Of a stretch of 64,000 nucleotides of DNA, positions 50,975 through 59,867 are shown one piece after another. Numbering within the stretch: position 1 is the stretch's first letter; each line of letters opens with the position of its first letter. Location: assembly GCA_022495995.1 (NCBI GenBank), contig JAFEMH010007001.1, forward strand, positions 1 to 64,000, written 5' to 3'. The translations under genes were made by a program, and so were the position numbers. This DNA comes from Adenophora triphylla var. japonica (lineage: Eukaryota; Streptophyta; Magnoliopsida; Asterales; Campanulaceae). The notes beneath the pieces were generated by a model. That model did no database searches. It worked only from the letters and a program-made list of their open reading frames with translations, and was not told where the DNA came from.

Positions 50975-53322
50975 GGGGGTGGTCTCCAAACGGGGCCCCA
51001 TATTATTTTTTTGTCAAATCAGGGCTCAATATCTAAATTTTTCGTCAGTTGAAGGCTTTTGACGTTTTTCATTAAAAATACGATTAAATAGCATGTACCA
51101 CTCACGTGATTAACTGATTTGGTTAGTTTGCATTGATATTTAAATTTAAGGGGTCTAAGTGAAATAAATTAAAAGTGGGGGTGAAGAAAAAACCTTCTCT
51201 CTCTTCTCTCTCCCCAAAATCAAACCTTCTCTCTCCCCATTTCCGGCCAGCCAGTTTTTGGTGATTTACGGCGAGTCTTTTCGTCATTTCCGGTGAGATT
51301 CATCTTAATTTTTGTGGGGATTCGTGAACTAGTAGCATTTTCGAGCTCGTTGGTGGTGTTTTTATACCACCACCACCATTATTCCCTCCAGTCACAACCA
51401 TTTTCCGCCTCCTACCACCCTAACCATTACTATGCAACCACTTCCGCCGCCACCATCTGCACAACCACCGTGCCACCACCATCTCACCACCCCCAATCAT
51501 CACCATCATCCTTCAAACAAAAAGGACCCAATTCAGGAAAGCAAAATCTGAACAAAACCCAGTTAAAGAAATTACTATAATCAAACACCAGCTTAAACAA
51601 AACTCAAATTCAAAGAAAACCCAGTTGCAGAAATGGTGATAAAAATCAATAAATGAACTAATACCCAACTTGAAGAAATAAAAAAAATTAAGAAAAACCC
51701 AGAATACACAAACCTCAATGTCAACAATAGTGCCATATTTTTCAAAAAGGGGACGAATATCATCCATTGTAAGGGTCCAGGGGATGTTTTGGGCAATCAA
51801 TCTAGTTTTCAAAGCTTCATCTTCTTCTACTATTTCCTGTTCTTGAGGGGAATCAGTATCAATGGCTATTGGGGCTTCGACTTGGGATGTAGAGGAGAGA
51901 CAAAAGGGTACAAAATTGGGTGTTTGCGAAGTGAGAGAGATTGAATATGAGTTGGGGGAAAGTAGAGAGAGAAATGAATTTGGAGGAAGGTCTGATGAAG
52001 GGAGTTGGAGAGAAGAAGAATTGTTGTTGGATTGAGGAGGGAGAGGTTGGTGGAAGACGAAGTAAAGCCATTGATATGTTCAGTTCAAGTCTCACAATAA
52101 TGTGGCCGGAAATGGGGAGAGAGAAGAGAGAGAAGGTTTGATTTTGGGGAGAGAGAAGAGAGAGAAGGTTTGATTTTGGGGAGAGAGAAGAGAGAGAAGG
52201 TTTTTTCTTCACCCCCACTTTTAATTTATTTCACTTAGCCCCACCTCACTCCCCACCCCATCCCCCCCGGTTGGGTCAAAAAAATTTAATCATTTTAAAT
52301 TTATTTTTAACAACTCCCCACCCTATCTCTTTCAACTTATCTCAAATTGTGTTTTTATCGAAAAATATTTTCATTAAACACATGAAAATATTTTTCGGAA
52401 AACATTTTCCTTACCAAACAGCCGAAAACATGTTTATCTCATTTTCCGGAAAACATTTTACAGGAAATCATTTTCCGGAAAACATTTTACGTTGAAACAA
52501 TCGGAGCCTAATATGTTTAGTTTGTACAAAAACACATTGATAGGCTTTCTGAACCCTTGTCCGTATTTCACTGGTTTATCAAATAATTAAGCCTTTTCTG
52601 TATCCTTGCCCATCATTGTAGGTATATTACGGACTGAAGCCGATCAAGGAGTCAGTAATCAGAGAGTATTTAAGCACACATCAGAAGATGCTATGCAATC
52701 CATTGAAGCTTCTTTAGCAAATGAACAATCCCACGAGGTTCTACTGAAGGACAGAACTCAAAAAGTAGAAGTTGAAGAAAACAAGATCAAACCTCGTACA
52801 CAATACGCTTCCAGTGGAACTGTCTTTCCAGTTGTTCCAGGTTCTTTACTTGTTGCGACAGATAAACTTGTCAATGTACACCCATTTGAAGGATCCAAAA
52901 TTCTCATATTGAAAGTAAATCAAAGCACTGGATTTAAAGGTATCATTGTTAACAAGCATATAAGCTGGAATTCGTTCCAAAAGCTTGAGGACGGATTAGA
53001 ACTTCTAAAGAAGGCACCTCTAACTTTTGGTGGGCCCATCATAATAAGTGGAATGCCTCTTGTTACGTTATCTCGAAAATCTGTCAAAGATCAGCAACCG
53101 GAAATTGTACCGGATGTTTACTATCTTGATCAGTGGGCCACCCAAAACGTAATAGAAGGGATCAAGCTAGGGAATGAATCTGTTGATCCGTACTGGTTTT
53201 TCTTGGGATATTCAAGCTGGGGTTGGAATCAGCTACATGATGAGATTGCTGAAGGTGCATGGACCTTAAGCAATGGCAATTTGGACGTGCTCGATTGGCC
53301 CAGTGGGGATGATTCTGCTTGA
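40020..53322 (+). CDS. Multi-thioredoxin-fold protein with C-terminal AlgH (UPF0301/DUF179) domain
   Basis: Eight exons keep one frame: 40020-40239, 42020-42418, 43445-43500, 43608-44003, 44759-46079, 48592-48704, 49656-49797, 52622-53322 (3348 nt, about 1115 aa). The start at 40020 precedes a hydrophobic signal-like segment (KLLLVLLLV, residues 12-20), so entry into the secretory pathway is likely. Thioredoxin-like folds follow: the first has WSGES (about 74-78) instead of CXXC; another has CPGC (about 331-334); another has WCGFC (cysteines about 762 and 765), then a C-terminal half with PSLVLFPA. AlgH spans about 947-1100 (GSLLVATDKL, GFKGIIVNKHI, LTFGGP, WFFLGYSSWGWNQL). The redox role is inferred; the AlgH role is unknown. 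Least sure: the exon 3 donor (43501) and exon 6 acceptor (48591). The protein appears intact. Confidence 0.9.
40534..40778. mobile_element. Decayed MITE in intron 1
   Basis: Inverted arms 'gcatttggtcaact..gtt' face each other (about 40567-40600 and 40718-40750). The right end gggacaaagggagta resembles a Stowaway terminus; the left end has decayed. Confidence 0.55.
40923..41239 (+). mobile_element. TRIM (miniature LTR retrotransposon) in intron 1
   Basis: Two 73-bp LTRs (40923-40995 and 41167-41239) start TGTTRAGGCTTGATATAC and end TTAACA. A PBS TGGTATCAAAGC follows the first directly, and a PPT (aggggga) precedes the second. Target duplications are TGTTG on both sides (40918-40922, 41240-41244). 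It is 317 bp long and non-coding. Confidence 0.92.
41791..41840 (+). repeat. Homopolymer junction T(~29)G(10) in intron 1
   Basis: A long T run passes directly into a G run. Its length is uncertain in any sequencing read. Confidence 0.9.
42939..43208. mobile_element. Stowaway-type MITE in intron 2
   Basis: 270 bp with inverted ends CTCCCTCCGTCCCATTACAA and its complement, flanked by TA on both sides. No coding capacity. Confidence 0.92.
44004..44758 (+). other. Intron 4 with a GC-AG boundary
   Basis: The exon ends acagag and the intron starts GCAAGT, ending ttatgcag. Apart from C at position 2, the donor is a perfect consensus, as usual for GC-AG introns. Reading through instead would continue in frame to a stop at 44133. 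Confidence 0.75.
46959..47872 (-). mobile_element. RTE-type LINE, 5'-truncated, in intron 5
   Basis: The minus strand carries the C-terminal RT part (FRYLGSIIQNDGELDRDVAHR near 47740, then in other frames RLKGKFHRAAIR, MLQWMCGHARKDR, GVAPIEDKMKENRL, WFGHV) and ends in a (TTG)n tail (plus 46961-46992, acaacaacaac). Target duplications TTGATGCT lie at 46951-46958 and 47873-47880. Plant RTE/BovB-like elements have this tail. Confidence 0.85.
48259..48337 (+). repeat. LTR of a TRIM related to 40923-41239 (remnant), intron 5
   Basis: It starts TGTTAAGACTTCATATACATAG and ends TTTCTAACA, with the PPT-like gaggaggag just before it. It resembles the 73-bp TRIM LTR, but no partner LTR was found. Confidence 0.65.
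50596..52508 (-). mobile_element. Harbinger-like non-autonomous element carrying a captured gene exon, intron 7
   Basis: Terminal inverted repeats GGCTCCGTTTGTTTC... (50596) and its complement (...GAAACAATCGGAGCC, 52508) with TAA on both sides (50593-50595, 52509-52511) fit PIF/Harbinger. Subterminal parts are packed with 'ttttccggaaaac' inverted words. Inside lies a second inverted repeat (about 51125-51250 against about 52130-52240: 'ggtttgattttggggagaga'), a (TA)n run near 50936-50972, and the exon fragment described separately. No transposase. Confidence 0.82.
51760..52130 (-). pseudogene. Captured first exon of a chloroplast RRM RNA-binding-protein gene
   Basis: Minus strand: a Ser/Phe-rich transit-peptide-like start (MALLRLPPTSPSSIQQQ), then after a one-base frame slip an acidic linker (QEQEIVEEDEAL) and the beginning of an RRM: KTRLIAQNIPWTLTMDDIR, then PLFEKYGTIVDIE, where the RRM stops at a donor-like |gtttgt. 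This resembles plant plastid ribonucleoproteins of the CP29/CP33 kind. Only exon 1 is present and the frame is broken, so it is a captured fragment, not a gene. Confidence 0.75.
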
Positions 53323-53707
53323 TTATGTTTGATCAGATGGGTTGTAATTAAAGAGCGGGGAATACAACAAGGGAGCATGGATGTGAGGTCTGTTTACAAA
53401 ACCCTTTTTATAGTTACTCTTACAAATTTGTTACATCAAAGGAACTATAGATAGATTTTTGTTGTCCCTTTTATTATGTTTCTGGTAGATTTCAACTCTG
53501 TTGTATATTTTTACTCCCAACATAAACAGTAGGACGTGTAAACGTGTCAAATTTTAACATTTCCATGCAGAAATCCATCTCTTCATTGCATTTTGACCAA
53601 GAATTTACAAAAAATTGATTATCAAAGTCTAAAAATTGTTATCGAGTATTCTTAATGGTGTATTAATGACAATTTTTAGATTTTCATTAGATAATTAAGT
53701 TTTTTGC
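53323..53707 (+). other. 3' flank of the host gene
   Basis: Probable 3' UTR; 'ttactcccaacataaacag' near 53511 is the only weak poly(A)-signal-like context seen. Nothing else was recognised. Confidence 0.4.
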
Positions 53708-53901
53708 TCCCTCCGTCTCGTAATATATAAATGTTGCACTTTCGTTTTTGGTATGTTTCAAAATAAATGTTGCGTTTCTAAATAAGAAAAGTGATTTGAT
53801 GTAATTGTATCATTGTACAAATTAAATGTACATATTAATAGAACACCTTTCTTAAAAATGTTTACAAGTCAAATGCGACATTTATATATCGGCGTAAAGA
53901 G
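53708..53901. mobile_element. Decayed Stowaway-like MITE
   Basis: Left end ctccctccgtctcgtaatat and right end atatatcggcgtaaagag are inverted relatives, sharing atatataaatgt.gca. A TA follows on the right only. Confidence 0.6.
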
Positions 53902-54109
53902 TATAAATTTTAAGCCAAAGTGTAATTAAGCCATTTGAGCAATTTGAAATGGGAGGGGTGAGGTTATTTTGTTTTCATTGAAGACGAGTGTTGTACAATT
54001 TGTAGAAAAACAGTGACATTAAGGCTTTGACTCCTGGCTGAGGTGAATTCAGAGGGTTAAATAATGCGTTTTTTTTAAGCTTAGAAAAAATGTGTTTTGA
54101 TTTTCTTGC

Positions 54110-54530
54110 TAGTATCAGTGTTAGTGTTAGAGTAACAAAGTGCCAGTGTAAAGAATGTCAGTGCATGTATTATTAAGTGTCAGTGTAAAAAAGTGTCAGT
54201 GTTAGTGTAACAAAGTGCCAGTGTAAAGAGTATCGGTGCATGTATTATTAAGTGCTAGTGTTAGTGTAAAAAAGTGTCAGTGTAAATAATGTCAGACCAG
54301 TGTAAAGAGTGACAGTGTATGCATTATTAAGTGCCGGGAAAAAAGTGTCAGTATTAAAAGTGTCAGTGTTAGTGTAAACAAATGCCAATGTGAAAAGTGC
54401 CAATGTATGTATTATTAAGTGCCAGTATAAACAGTGCAAGTGTAGGGTAAAAAAGTGTCAGTGTTAGTATAAAAAAGTGTCAGTGTGAATAGTGCCAGTG
54501 TATGTATTATTAAGTGTCAGTGTAAAAATG
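54110..54530. repeat. Minisatellite of 'agtgtcagtgttagtgtaaa' type
   Basis: Degenerate units built from gtgtcagtg, gtgccagtg and 'atgtattattaagtg' repeat without a fixed period for about 420 bp. Confidence 0.85.
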
Positions 54531-54585
54531 ATTTTTCAAAAAACCTTAAAAAAAACGCATTTTTTATAATACCAACTGATATATA

Positions 54586-54868
54586 CTCCATCCGCTCCCG
54601 CCGAGTGGATACTTATTTCCTTTTTGATCCATCCCAGTCCAATAGAGACTGCCCAAAATGGAAGGAAATCACTATTTTCTTCACTCATTCTCTCTCCTAT
54701 TTTACTTTTACACTCACAACACCAATCAAATCACTATTTCTCCCACTCATTCTCTCTCTTATTTAATTTTTCATACTCACAATATTTCCTTTCATTTTTT
54801 ATCTCTCTTACTTTTCCTTAATCTGTGTGCCCAAATTTTTGGTATTCACTCGGCTTGGACGGAGGGAG
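54586..54868. mobile_element. Stowaway-type MITE
   Basis: 283 bp with ends CTCCATCCGCTCCCGCCGAG and complement ...CTCGGCTTGGACGGAGGGAG, TA on both sides. Confidence 0.82.
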
Positions 54869-54889
54869 TATATATATATATATATATAT

Positions 54890-55197
54890 GATCACGCTTC
54901 AATGAGAACCGTTTAAAATGAGAACCGTGAGAACCACTTGTATACAGTAGATATTTAGTTGCTGTTTACATATACAATAGACTGTATACATACACAGTAG
55001 ATACTTAGCTACTTGTATGTATACGTGTGGTTATACACTTGTATACAATAGATACTTAATTACTGTATACAAATACAGTAGACTGTATATGTATACAGTA
55101 GTTAAGTATTTACTGTAAACAAGTGTATGCAAGTGGTTCTCATTTTGTTATGATTCTCATTTGAGCGCGCGCGCGCGCGCGCACACACACACACACA

Positions 55198-55253
<56 letters not shown>

Positions 55254-55260
55254 CATATAT
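54890..55260. repeat. Inverted/direct 'gtatacagtaga' repeats and compound microsatellite
   Basis: From 54940 to 55130, words such as tatacagtagatacttag and their complements recur. From 55165 a (GC)n(AC)n(AT)n compound microsatellite runs to 55260. Confidence 0.85.
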
Positions 55261-55261
55261 A

Positions 55262-55543
55262 CTCCCTCCGTCCCACCTTAGTGTAGACTAAGGTGGTGGG
55301 CACAATAACTAAGGAATATTATTAAGATAATGAAAATGTGTGGTAGGAAATGAAGAGAGAGAATGAGTGGAGTGAATAGTAGGTTGGTTGAATAAATTGT
55401 ATGGTGAAAAATGAAGAGAGAGAATGAGTGGATGGGGTAGGGAAAATAAAAAATAATAAAAAACTTTCTAATTTGGGCAGTCTACACTAAGGTGGGACGG
55501 ACGAAAAAGAAAAGAAGTCTACACTAAGGTGGGACGGAGGGAG
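55262..55543. mobile_element. Stowaway-type MITE
   Basis: 282 bp with ends CTCCCTCCGTCCCACCTTAG and complement, TA on both sides. The inner part repeats 'ctacactaaggtgggacgg' twice on the right. Confidence 0.92.
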
Positions 55544-55638
55544 TATATATATAATGAAATGTGTCACCTTTTTCATTGAGTTGAAAATAGAGGCTCGGGC
55601 CTATTGGTCTCAAAAAATGAAGTATAGATCCATAGAAA

Positions 55639-56112
55639 CTTTTTTTTTTTTTTTGAGTACCCAGGTTTTCCAGCTTTGTCGGATCAATCCTGACCACCAG
55701 GTACCGGCCTCTCAGTATGCTGGCGGAGGTAAATCGCGGGATGTGCCCTATGCAGCCAGGGTGGCAGCACCCCTTATACTCCTGGCCCCAAGGGAGCCCT
55801 CCTACAAGGCATTTACACTCTTACAACACCAAATGGCACTCCATTTGCTCCTACCGAGGCAATTACATCACTTTCACAACACCGAATGGTTGCTCCAGGT
55901 GCTCTCGCCAAGATTTGAACTCCCCACACCGAGGTTGCAAGCCCGGCGGCCGCTTTCTTCCTTAACTGCACGGATGTGCCCCGGGGGACTCCTAAGGACC
56001 CTGAAGCCCAAGGTAGGAATTAAACCACAAAGATTTCCCTTGGGGGGAATCGAACCGGTGACCTCCCCTTCGAAAGGCCACTATTATACCACTGGGCCAA
56101 GGCCCATTAGGT
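55639..56112 (-). mobile_element. tRNA-derived SINE, about 470 bp
   Basis: On the minus strand it begins gggccttggcccagtggtat (A box) and has a B box GGTTCGATTCC about 35 bp on, then a long body and a poly-A tail (plus T run 55641-55654). Duplications ccatagaa lie at 55630-55637 and 56113-56121. A second related head may be fused in; it is long for a SINE. The plus-strand frame across it is a shadow. Confidence 0.75.
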
Positions 56113-56159
56113 ACCATAGAACCTTCTTTAACTTTATGATACGAGTCTAAGGTCTGCGG

Positions 56160-56345
56160 TGGTGATGACGGGTCGGTCCGTCCTGGTATTCGTGCGGATC
56201 AATCCGAGGGCGGGATGGGTTGAAACCCGTCAGCCCGTCTGTTGAAACGGGCCTAAACTCGGCCCGTCCCGTCCCAATATCCATGTTCAAGCCCGTCCGT
56301 TTGGTCTGAATCTGAAGATCCACGGTTCAAACGGGGTTTTCAGTT
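56160..56345. other. GC-rich stretch with 'cccgtc' words
   Basis: Words such as cccgtcccgtccc, gacgggtcgg and ggcgggatggg recur. The style resembles the hAT MITE at 59868, but no inverted ends were found. Confidence 0.35.
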
Positions 56346-56399
56346 TTTTTATTTAAAAAAAATCAGAAAAAATATGAAAAAAATAAAAAGTAATTTAGT

Positions 56400-57350
56400 A
56401 TTTAATACTATTTTTTAAAATATAAAATCCCTTAGATATAAGAAAATTAGTTATTTTATATATAAGAAAATATAAAAAAAACTAAATAAATGGAAGTATA
56501 TAAAGAAAAGAGGGACGGACTACCCTTTATTTTATTTTATTTCTTAAATTTTTTATTGACTAGGAAAAAATATTTTAGACTTTTTAATTACTGATATTTT
56601 TTACAAATAGGTATATAAAAAAAGAAAAAAACTAAACAAATGAAAGTATATAAAATAAAAGAGGGACGGACTACCCTTTATTTATTTTTAATTTTTATTA
56701 ATTTTTTATTGACTAGAAAATAATATTTTAGACTTTTTTTACTACTGATATTTTTTTTCAAAAAGGTATATAAAAAAAATAGAAAAAAACTAAACAAATG
56801 AAAGTATATAGAAGAAAAGAAAGACGGACTACCCTATATTTATTATTTTAATTTAATTTAATTTTTTATTGACTAGAAAATAATATTTTAGACTTTGTTT
56901 ATTATTGATAGTTTTTTTCAAAAAGGTATATAAAAAAGATAGAAAAAAACTAAACAATTTAAAATATATAAAAGAAAAGAGGGACGGACTATCCTTTATT
57001 TATTTTTATTTTTTTATTAATTTTTTATTGACTAAAAAATAATATTTTAGACTTTTATTATTACTGATATTTATTTCAAAAAGGTATATAAAAAAAGATA
57101 GAAAAAAACTAAATAAATGAAAGTATATAGAAGAAAAGAGGAACGGACTACCCTATATTTAATTTTTATTTTCATTTAATTTTTTATTGAATACAAAATA
57201 ATATTTTAGACTTTCTTTATTAGTGATATTTTTTTTCAAAAAGATAGAAAAAAACTAAACAATTTAAAGTATATAAAAGAAAAGAGGTACTATCCTTTAT
57301 TTATTTTTATTTTTTTATTAATTGAAAATATATAAAATAAAAGAGGGATG
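56400..57350. repeat. ~158-bp AT-rich tandem array
   Basis: Six copies of a unit with 'gacggactaccctttattta', 'gactagaaaataatatttta' and 'aaaaaggtatataaaa'. The landmark gacggactaccct recurs at about 56515, 56666, 56824, 56984, 57142 and, decayed, 57287: spacing 147-160 bp. Confidence 0.88.
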
Positions 57351-57469
57351 GAATAAATAATTTAAATTATTAGTATTATTATTAAATATTTTTCTCTTAA
57401 TTATTACTATTATGTAATATTCAATTATCAATAATATTAGTAAACATTTCTTTACATATATGGTAATGA

Positions 57470-57775
57470 TTTAGGATATGCATGGAGTTTAGGATATGTA
57501 ATATAGGATTTATGGTATAAGATATATGATAAATGATTTAGGATATAAGGTATATGATAAATGGTTTATGGTATAAGGTATATGATAAATGGTTTATGGT
57601 ATAAGGTATATGATAAATGGTTTATGGTATAAGGTATATGATAAATGGTTTATGGTATATGGTATAGTGTATAGTGGTATATACTATAAGGTTTAGGGTA
57701 TATGAATATATATACTTTAGAGTTTAGGTATATGATTTAAAGTTTAGGGTATAGGGTATAAATATGATAAGAAGC
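57470..57775. repeat. 28-bp tandem array
   Basis: Units ggtatatgataaatggttta plus tggtataa repeat at least five times between 57540 and 57665, with degenerate copies on each side. The same words ('gatttaggataaatggtt') occur right of the copia element at 59335, so the copia element sits inside this array. Confidence 0.85.
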
Positions 57776-57790
57776 CCTATAATCAAGAAT

Positions 57791-58700
57791 TCATGTATCT
57801 TTCATACCTTTATCTTCTTCGATTACTATAGCATAGTCATCCTCACCATCATCTGCCATAACTGCAGTTGACCCAAATTGATCGCTCTTATTCAGCTTGG
57901 GACATTCCCGTTTCCAATGTCCTTTTTCCTTGCAGTAACTGCAGATATCTACAGGTCTTGGACCTCTTTTAGAAGAATACTTGTTTATCCTACTTTGGCC
58001 CCTATTGCTTTCTGCAACCAATCTTGCTAACTGAGATTCTGTAGATATACCGCTCGCCTTGCGGTGCAGATCTCTGGTCTTGAGATTATTCTTAACCTCT
58101 TCCAAAGTAACCATATCCTTACCATTAGTGCAGGAATCCAAAAATCCCTCATATGACAGTGGTAAGGAGACCAACAACATACGTGCATCATCCTCATCTT
58201 CAACCTTAACATCAATATTACACAATTCAAGTAATAAAGATGTAAACCGATCTATGTGATTCCTAATGGGCGTACCTTCCATCATTTGAAGAGAATAGAA
58301 CTTCTGCTTCAGATACAGCTTGTTGGTCAATGATCATGTCAGATACATATCTTCCAACACAAGCCACAGAGCACCACCGAAATCAGTATCTGCAATATCC
58401 GCTAGAACGTCATCATCCAAACACCAGATGATTTTAGAGTGGGCCCTCTTATCTAACACAATCAGATTTGTTGCTTCCTTCGTAGCTGCCTTCCCCGAAC
58501 TCTCTGATGTTGCGGCCGCGACAACACCTGTGGAAACTTCTACTGCTTTGCCCTTTGAATCTTGACGATCCCTGATTGCAGCAGCCAATGGAGCCCACAA
58601 ACCATTGTCTCTCAACAAGGCATTTATCTTGATTTGCCAAAGAGAAAAACTATTTTTCCCATTTAACTTGTCAACCGGTAATTTGATTCTTGATCACATC
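57791..58700 (-). pseudogene. gag: Copia gag with zinc knuckle, broken
   Basis: Minus strand: FSLWQIKINALLRDNGLW near the N-terminus (58620), ALWLVLEDMYLT, a frame break near 58332, then NKLYLKQKFYSLQMMEGTP, LPLSYEGFLDS and the zinc knuckle CSYCKEKGHWKREC (about 57905-57946, CX2CX4HX4C). It ends KGMKDT, then TGA in place of the Trp that usually begins the protease motif WILDSG; the next codons read I-L-D. So the break lies just at the protease active site. Confidence 0.88.
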
Positions 58701-58742
58701 TTTTTCTGTAATGGAAACCCCTATACCTTTATCAACCTGACT

Positions 58743-58756
58743 GGCTCTGATACCAG
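58743..58756 (-). other. PBS of the copia element (iMet type)
   Basis: Plus ggctctgataccag, reverse complement CTGGTATCAGAGCC, two bases from the LTR edge TGTTATAACA. Confidence 0.85.
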
Positions 58757-58758
58757 TT

Positions 58759-59329
58759 TGTTATAACAGATTTATGTAGAATAAATAAAATAAATCGATC
58801 ACACAACAAAACGATATACGTGGTTCACCAACTTGATTACGTTCACAGGCAGAGGGCAAGAATATTATTATCAACTGGCAATCACCGAATACAATCTCTA
58901 ATCTAATGCACGAATTTTTGATCACAAGAATTCAAAACCCTAGATCTAGAGAAACAGATGAGCAAGAAAACCCTTGAAACACCTAAAATTATTGATTTCT
59001 ATCACACTATGAATTACATACAAAAAACTGTAGGGAATAAGGTTTATTTATACTGCATATTCCTAATCCTACAGGGTTTTCTAACCCTACACAAAATCTA
59101 CCGCTAATCAGGCCCAAAACGGGCTGGGTGCGATCGCCCCTCCTGGAGGTTGCGGTCGCCCCATTGTCCAGCACCCAGCACGCAATTGCCCCGTAATGGC
59201 AGAAATTCCGCACAGCCGCTCCCCTTGCATGGCGCGGTCGCCCCCTTGCATGATGTCACATGAATTACTGATTTATTGTTCAATCCTCTAATGAAGGCTT
59301 CCCCAAGTTAGATAGCATCGAAACCAACA
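58759..59329 (-). repeat. Copia 5' LTR
   Basis: 571 bp; on the minus strand it starts TGTTGGTTTCGATGC and ends TGTTATAACA. TATAAATA at plus 59042-59050 (minus strand). Upstream of it lie GCGATCGCCC (59130), GCGGTCGCCC (59152) and GCGGTCGCCC (59234). Confidence 0.82.
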
Positions 59330-59867
59330 CATACGATTTAGGATAAATGGTTTTTTGGGGGAATTAATTTGTAATATATTTTATAAACTATGTGCTAATG
59401 ACATTTGACATTTAAAAAAAAAATTGTAGACTTTATCATACATGTCAACAATGTTAATATATTGGTTGAAAACTTAAAAGACATTATTCACGTTAAGTTA
59501 TATAACTAAATTTCTTTAGATTTTTAGCGATTAAGTTAACGGAGTGAGCACATTTTGAAAATTGTGAAAGTTCAGTGAGAACATTTAAAAAAATAATAGT
59601 TAAATGAGAACATTTAAAAAAAAAACTAAAATTTAGTGACGAAAATATGATTTTTGCCTTGCATGAATTAATAAGCCAAGTCCTCCTAGATTTTTCTGGA
59701 GGAAATTTTAGATTGATCAATAAAGTAAAGTAGATTTTATTTAATGATACTTTGTTGGGAGAGCTTTATCGCCCGTCGTAAATTTTTCCGGCTCAAACCA
59801 AATTAGTCGATAATGTTCAGATGCTTCATATCAAAACCAAGAAAATCACTTGCGGAGCTACCCTTAT
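59330..59867. other. AT-rich spacer between the copia and hAT elements
   Basis: No gene seen. It begins with remnants of the 28-bp array (to about 59350) and continues as unique AT-rich sequence. Confidence 0.45.

Larger units (their letters stand above)
57776..59329 (-). mobile_element. Truncated Ty1/copia element (5' LTR, PBS, gag only), minus strand
   Basis: LTR at 58759-59329, PBS at 58743-58756, gag leftward to 57791. The sequence stops a few codons after the place where protease would begin. There is no 3' LTR on the left; the 28-bp array starts there instead. Confidence 0.85.

Noticed and set aside
56030..56105. Possible tRNA gene on the minus strand
   Set aside because: Head of a SINE with poly-A tail and target duplications, not a free tRNA gene.
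55554..56150. 198-codon plus-strand frame
   Set aside because: It crosses a SINE in the wrong orientation; no protein signature.
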